From Veillonella parvula (lineage in GTDB: Bacteria > Bacillota > Negativicutes > Veillonellales > Veillonellaceae): DNA of 8,153 bases. Positions 6,317 through 8,153 of this stretch are shown here, piece by piece (within the stretch, counting starts at the first letter, position 1; each line of letters opens with the position of its first letter). The notes under the pieces were generated by a model. That model saw nothing but the letters and a program-made list of their open reading frames with translations. It had not been told where the DNA came from and ran no database searches. The position numbers and the translations under genes were made by a program. The stretch is taken from NCBI GenBank assembly GCA_947096075.1, contig CAMUQE010000085.1, positions 1-8,153 of the forward strand. Reading direction: 5' to 3'.

Positions 6317-7231
6317 CTAGTTATCAAGTGTTATAATTTCATGAGGATTATAATCTTCTTTTACATTATTTTTCATCATATCTCTATGTTCAACAGTTAC
6401 ACGATATCCTTTTTCTAACAAGTGGGAGTATAGAGTCTCTGCCATAACTACAGATCTATGCATACCACCTGTGCAACCTACTGCCACAATAAACTGAGAT
6501 TTCCCTTCTTGTTCATAATTTGGTACAAGGAAGTCCATGGTATCAAAGTAACGTTTTTTAAATTCCTCGGTTACTTCAAAGGAATGGATATATTCATTCA
6601 CTGCTTTCACACGACCTGTTTTATGACGAAACTCAGGAATATAAAATGGATTAGGTAGGAAACGAACATCCCAAACCATATCTGCATCGAGAGGAATACC
6701 GTATTTAAAGCCAAAGCTCACTACAGTAATGGACATACCATGACCTTCATCAACTTGAGTAAAGCGCGTTTTTAAATATTCTTTCAAGCTGGCCGTCTTC
6801 ATATTGGTAGTATCAATAATGAAGTCTGCTTTATGGCGCACAGAATTAAGGATTTGACGTTCCTTCTTTAATCCTGTTGTAATAAGCCCATCTGGAGCCA
6901 ATGGATGACTGCGACGACTCTCCTTATAGCGACGAATTAAGGTCTCATCAGTAGCATCCATAAATACAATTTCAAAATCTACTTTCATATCTTTTAATGT
7001 ATCTAACGATGAAGAAAGAGCCTCAAAAAATTCACCGCCTCGAATATCTACAACTAGAGCAACTCGATTAGTACGTTCTCCACCTTGTCGGCAAATTTCA
7101 CTTAATTTAGGAATAAGTACAGGCGGAATATTATCAATGCATAAATACCCCATATCTTCTAATGCTTGTAATACTTGAGTTTTACCGGCACCCGACATAC
7201 CTGTAACGATTAACAAACGAAATGCTTCCAT
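6317..7231 (-). CDS. rapZ: RapZ/YvcJ-family nucleotide-binding protein
   Basis: This P-loop NTPase family includes E. coli RapZ, the adaptor that directs RNase E to the sRNA GlmZ and senses glucosamine-6-phosphate, and B. subtilis YvcJ. Visible motifs are Walker A GMSGAGKT (11-18), Walker B-like VVDIRGG (60-66), RRYKESRRSHPL (100-111), SFGFKYG (172-178), DVRFLPNPFY (188-197) and the C-terminal GCTGGMHRSV (252-261). At 304 residues it is slightly longer than the usual 285-295. The C-terminus ends in an acidic/Asn-rich stretch (NNVKEDYNPHEIITLDN) and lacks the basic KRK-type tail that contributes to RNA binding in E. coli RapZ. An sRNA-adaptor role should therefore not be assumed. The start is supported by GGAG 7 nt upstream (7239-7242). 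The gene is 12 nt after the HAD gene and 12 nt before yvcK, and the pair with yvcK suggests a shared role in amino-sugar and cell-wall precursor balance. Confidence 0.95.
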   Translation of the reverse strand: MEAFRLLIVTGMSGAGKTQVLQALEDMGYLCIDNIPPVLIPKLSEICRQGGERTNRVALVVDIRGGEFFEALSSSLDTLKDMKVDFEIVFMDATDETLIRRYKESRRSHPLAPDGLITTGLKKERQILNSVRHKADFIIDTTNMKTASLKEYLKTRFTQVDEGHGMSITVVSFGFKYGIPLDADMVWDVRFLPNPFYIPEFRHKTGRVKAVNEYIHSFEVTEEFKKRYFDTMDFLVPNYEQEGKSQFIVAVGCTGGMHRSVVMAETLYSHLLEKGYRVTVEHRDMMKNNVKEDYNPHEIITLDN

Positions 7232-7243
7232 AGTTTTACTCCA

Positions 7244-8056
7244 TTATAAAAGATTCTCTTCAATCCAATGGGACACACCATCCTCATTATGGTGACCACA
7301 AATTGTATGAGCCACAGATTTTACATGATCTGTAGCGTTTTCAACGGCTACTGAGTAACCGGTTTCACTAAGCATAGAAATATCATTTTCTGCATTACCA
7401 AAAGAAACGATATCCTCTAAACTAATATGATTATCTAAACCTAGTTGTGCCAAAGCACGCCCTTTTGATACATTAGGCGCAACAATTTCTAAAAAATCTT
7501 TCTGACTACGAACTAGATTAACCAAATCGCCCACTTCAGGAGTCAAAGTATCAATAATTTGATCAATCCCCTCTACTGTATCAATAGCGATTAGCTTATT
7601 TGGTTCAGACTCTAAAGTATATAACCCATCACCTAAAAACTCTGCTTTCGCTCCCGTTTGAACTTCATAGAGATCGGACTGCCACGTTTTATGATGACAT
7701 AGCAAATGATCATCTATATAGGATTGTATATGCCAATCATATTGTTTTGCTAATTCATAAATACGCTGTACAGCCTCAACAGAAACGGTCTGCTCAAATA
7801 GTTTACACCCTGTTTCTAATTCTTGAATGAGTCCTCCAGAGAACAAAATCATCGGTACATTACCAAGCTTTAAAGCAGAACCAATAGGCTTTGCCGTTTG
7901 ATACATCCGTCCCGTAGCAATGGTAACAGCGATGCCCCTTTGCTGTAAACGATGTAACACATCTACTGTATAGTCAGATACAGTATTATCACTGCGTACC
8001 AAAGTTTCATCACAATCGATGGCAACCATTTTAATATGAGAAAAAGAAGGATTCAT
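7244..8056 (-). CDS. Cof-type HAD-IIB family phosphatase
   Basis: A cytosolic haloacid-dehalogenase superfamily hydrolase, probably a phosphatase of a sugar phosphate, nucleotide or flavin-type metabolite; the substrate cannot be read from sequence. Motif I is DCDETLV, with nucleophile Asp14 and acid/base Asp16. Motif II is TIATGR (45-50). The C2-type cap spans roughly 85-185. Motif III Lys198 is in VSKGRAL, and motif IV is FGNAENDISML (219-229). Asn221 stands where many relatives have Asp, but GN..ND also occurs in the family, so activity is not excluded. The length of 270 residues is normal. The start at 8056 has AGGAGG 5 nt upstream (8062-8067). It is the first gene of the operon. In B. 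subtilis the corresponding place before rapZ is held by a Nudix-type gene, so the partner here is different. Confidence 0.93.
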   Translation of the reverse strand: MNPSFSHIKMVAIDCDETLVRSDNTVSDYTVDVLHRLQQRGIAVTIATGRMYQTAKPIGSALKLGNVPMILFSGGLIQELETGCKLFEQTVSVEAVQRIYELAKQYDWHIQSYIDDHLLCHHKTWQSDLYEVQTGAKAEFLGDGLYTLESEPNKLIAIDTVEGIDQIIDTLTPEVGDLVNLVRSQKDFLEIVAPNVSKGRALAQLGLDNHISLEDIVSFGNAENDISMLSETGYSVAVENATDHVKSVAHTICGHHNEDGVSHWIEENLL

Positions 8057-8061
8057 GTTTG

Positions 8062-8067
8062 CCTCCT
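8062..8067 (-). promoter_or_regulatory. Ribosome binding site of the HAD gene
   Basis: A perfect AGGAGG lies 5 nt before the ATG at 8056. It is the strongest site in this operon along with that of yvcK, fitting the first gene of the transcript. Confidence 0.85.
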
Positions 8068-8091
8068 TTATAAAAATTTTAAATGCTCTTT

Positions 8092-8100
8092 ATTATACCA
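8092..8100 (-). promoter_or_regulatory. Extended -10 promoter of the five-gene operon
   Basis: On the minus strand the sequence TGGTATAAT has a perfect -10 hexamer (8092-8097) preceded by TG one base away, an extended -10. No good -35 is seen at 16-18 nt; the best candidates there (such as ATCTAA) are poor, which the TG extension can offset. The predicted start is near 8085, giving an untranslated leader of about 28 nt. No regulatory structure is seen in it. Confidence 0.7.
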
Positions 8101-8153
8101 TTAATAGTGGCTATTTAGATAGAAATAAGCGGTAAGAACTCTAATAATGACTA

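Noticed and set aside
8101..8151. Open minus-strand frame entering from the right edge and stopping with TAA at 8101-8103, possibly the tail of an upstream gene.
   Set aside because: Only 16 codons are visible, with no recognisable motif, so it cannot be told from chance. The other frames carry stops here.

Overview
The window is AT-rich bacterial DNA with every gene on the minus strand, so it reads from right to left. The best guess for the source is a Negativicutes bacterium close to Veillonella. The reasons are a rapZ-yvcK-whiA core of Firmicutes type, a pyrimidine operon leader with a PyrR-type attenuator, low GC, and a TolA-like exported coiled-coil protein of the kind expected in a diderm Firmicute. 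The genus is inferred from general resemblance, not from a database search.

Right part (about 8153 to 956): an extended -10 promoter at about 8092-8100 precedes five tightly packed genes. In transcription order these are a Cof-type HAD phosphatase (8056-7244), rapZ/yvcJ (7231-6317), yvcK with an N-terminal membrane module (6304-4955), whiA (4939-3992) and a 969-residue exported coiled-coil protein (3979-1070). Three of the four junctions are exactly 12 nt and the fourth is 15 nt. Each Shine-Dalgarno sequence lies in or beside the upstream stop codon, so this looks like one operon with coupled translation. An 11-bp hairpin followed by U residues (956-992) ends it. The rapZ-yvcK-whiA block is the conserved Firmicutes cluster linked to sugar-nucleotide and cell-wall homeostasis and to cell division or chromosome segregation. 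The unusual members are the first gene (HAD phosphatase) and the last (giant coiled-coil protein).

Left part (about 930 to 1): a second transcription unit starts from a near-consensus promoter (TTGACT, 17 nt, TACAAT; 900-928). Its leader of about 175 nt contains an exact PyrR-binding motif, a mutually exclusive antiterminator and an intrinsic terminator. It then enters pyrB (aspartate carbamoyltransferase, 717 to beyond base 1). The stretch 718-1069, which has no gene, is fully used by this promoter and leader and by the operon terminator.

The most noteworthy item is the 969-residue protein. It has a signal peptide, an unrecognised beta-rich domain of about 370 residues, about 440 residues of Ala/Glu/Arg/Lys helix built from hexapeptide and pentapeptide units, and a Pro/Gln/Asn-rich tail. 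It is translationally coupled to whiA. A TolA-like envelope role is inference. I found no CRISPR array, tRNA, rRNA, insertion sequence or obvious new defence system.
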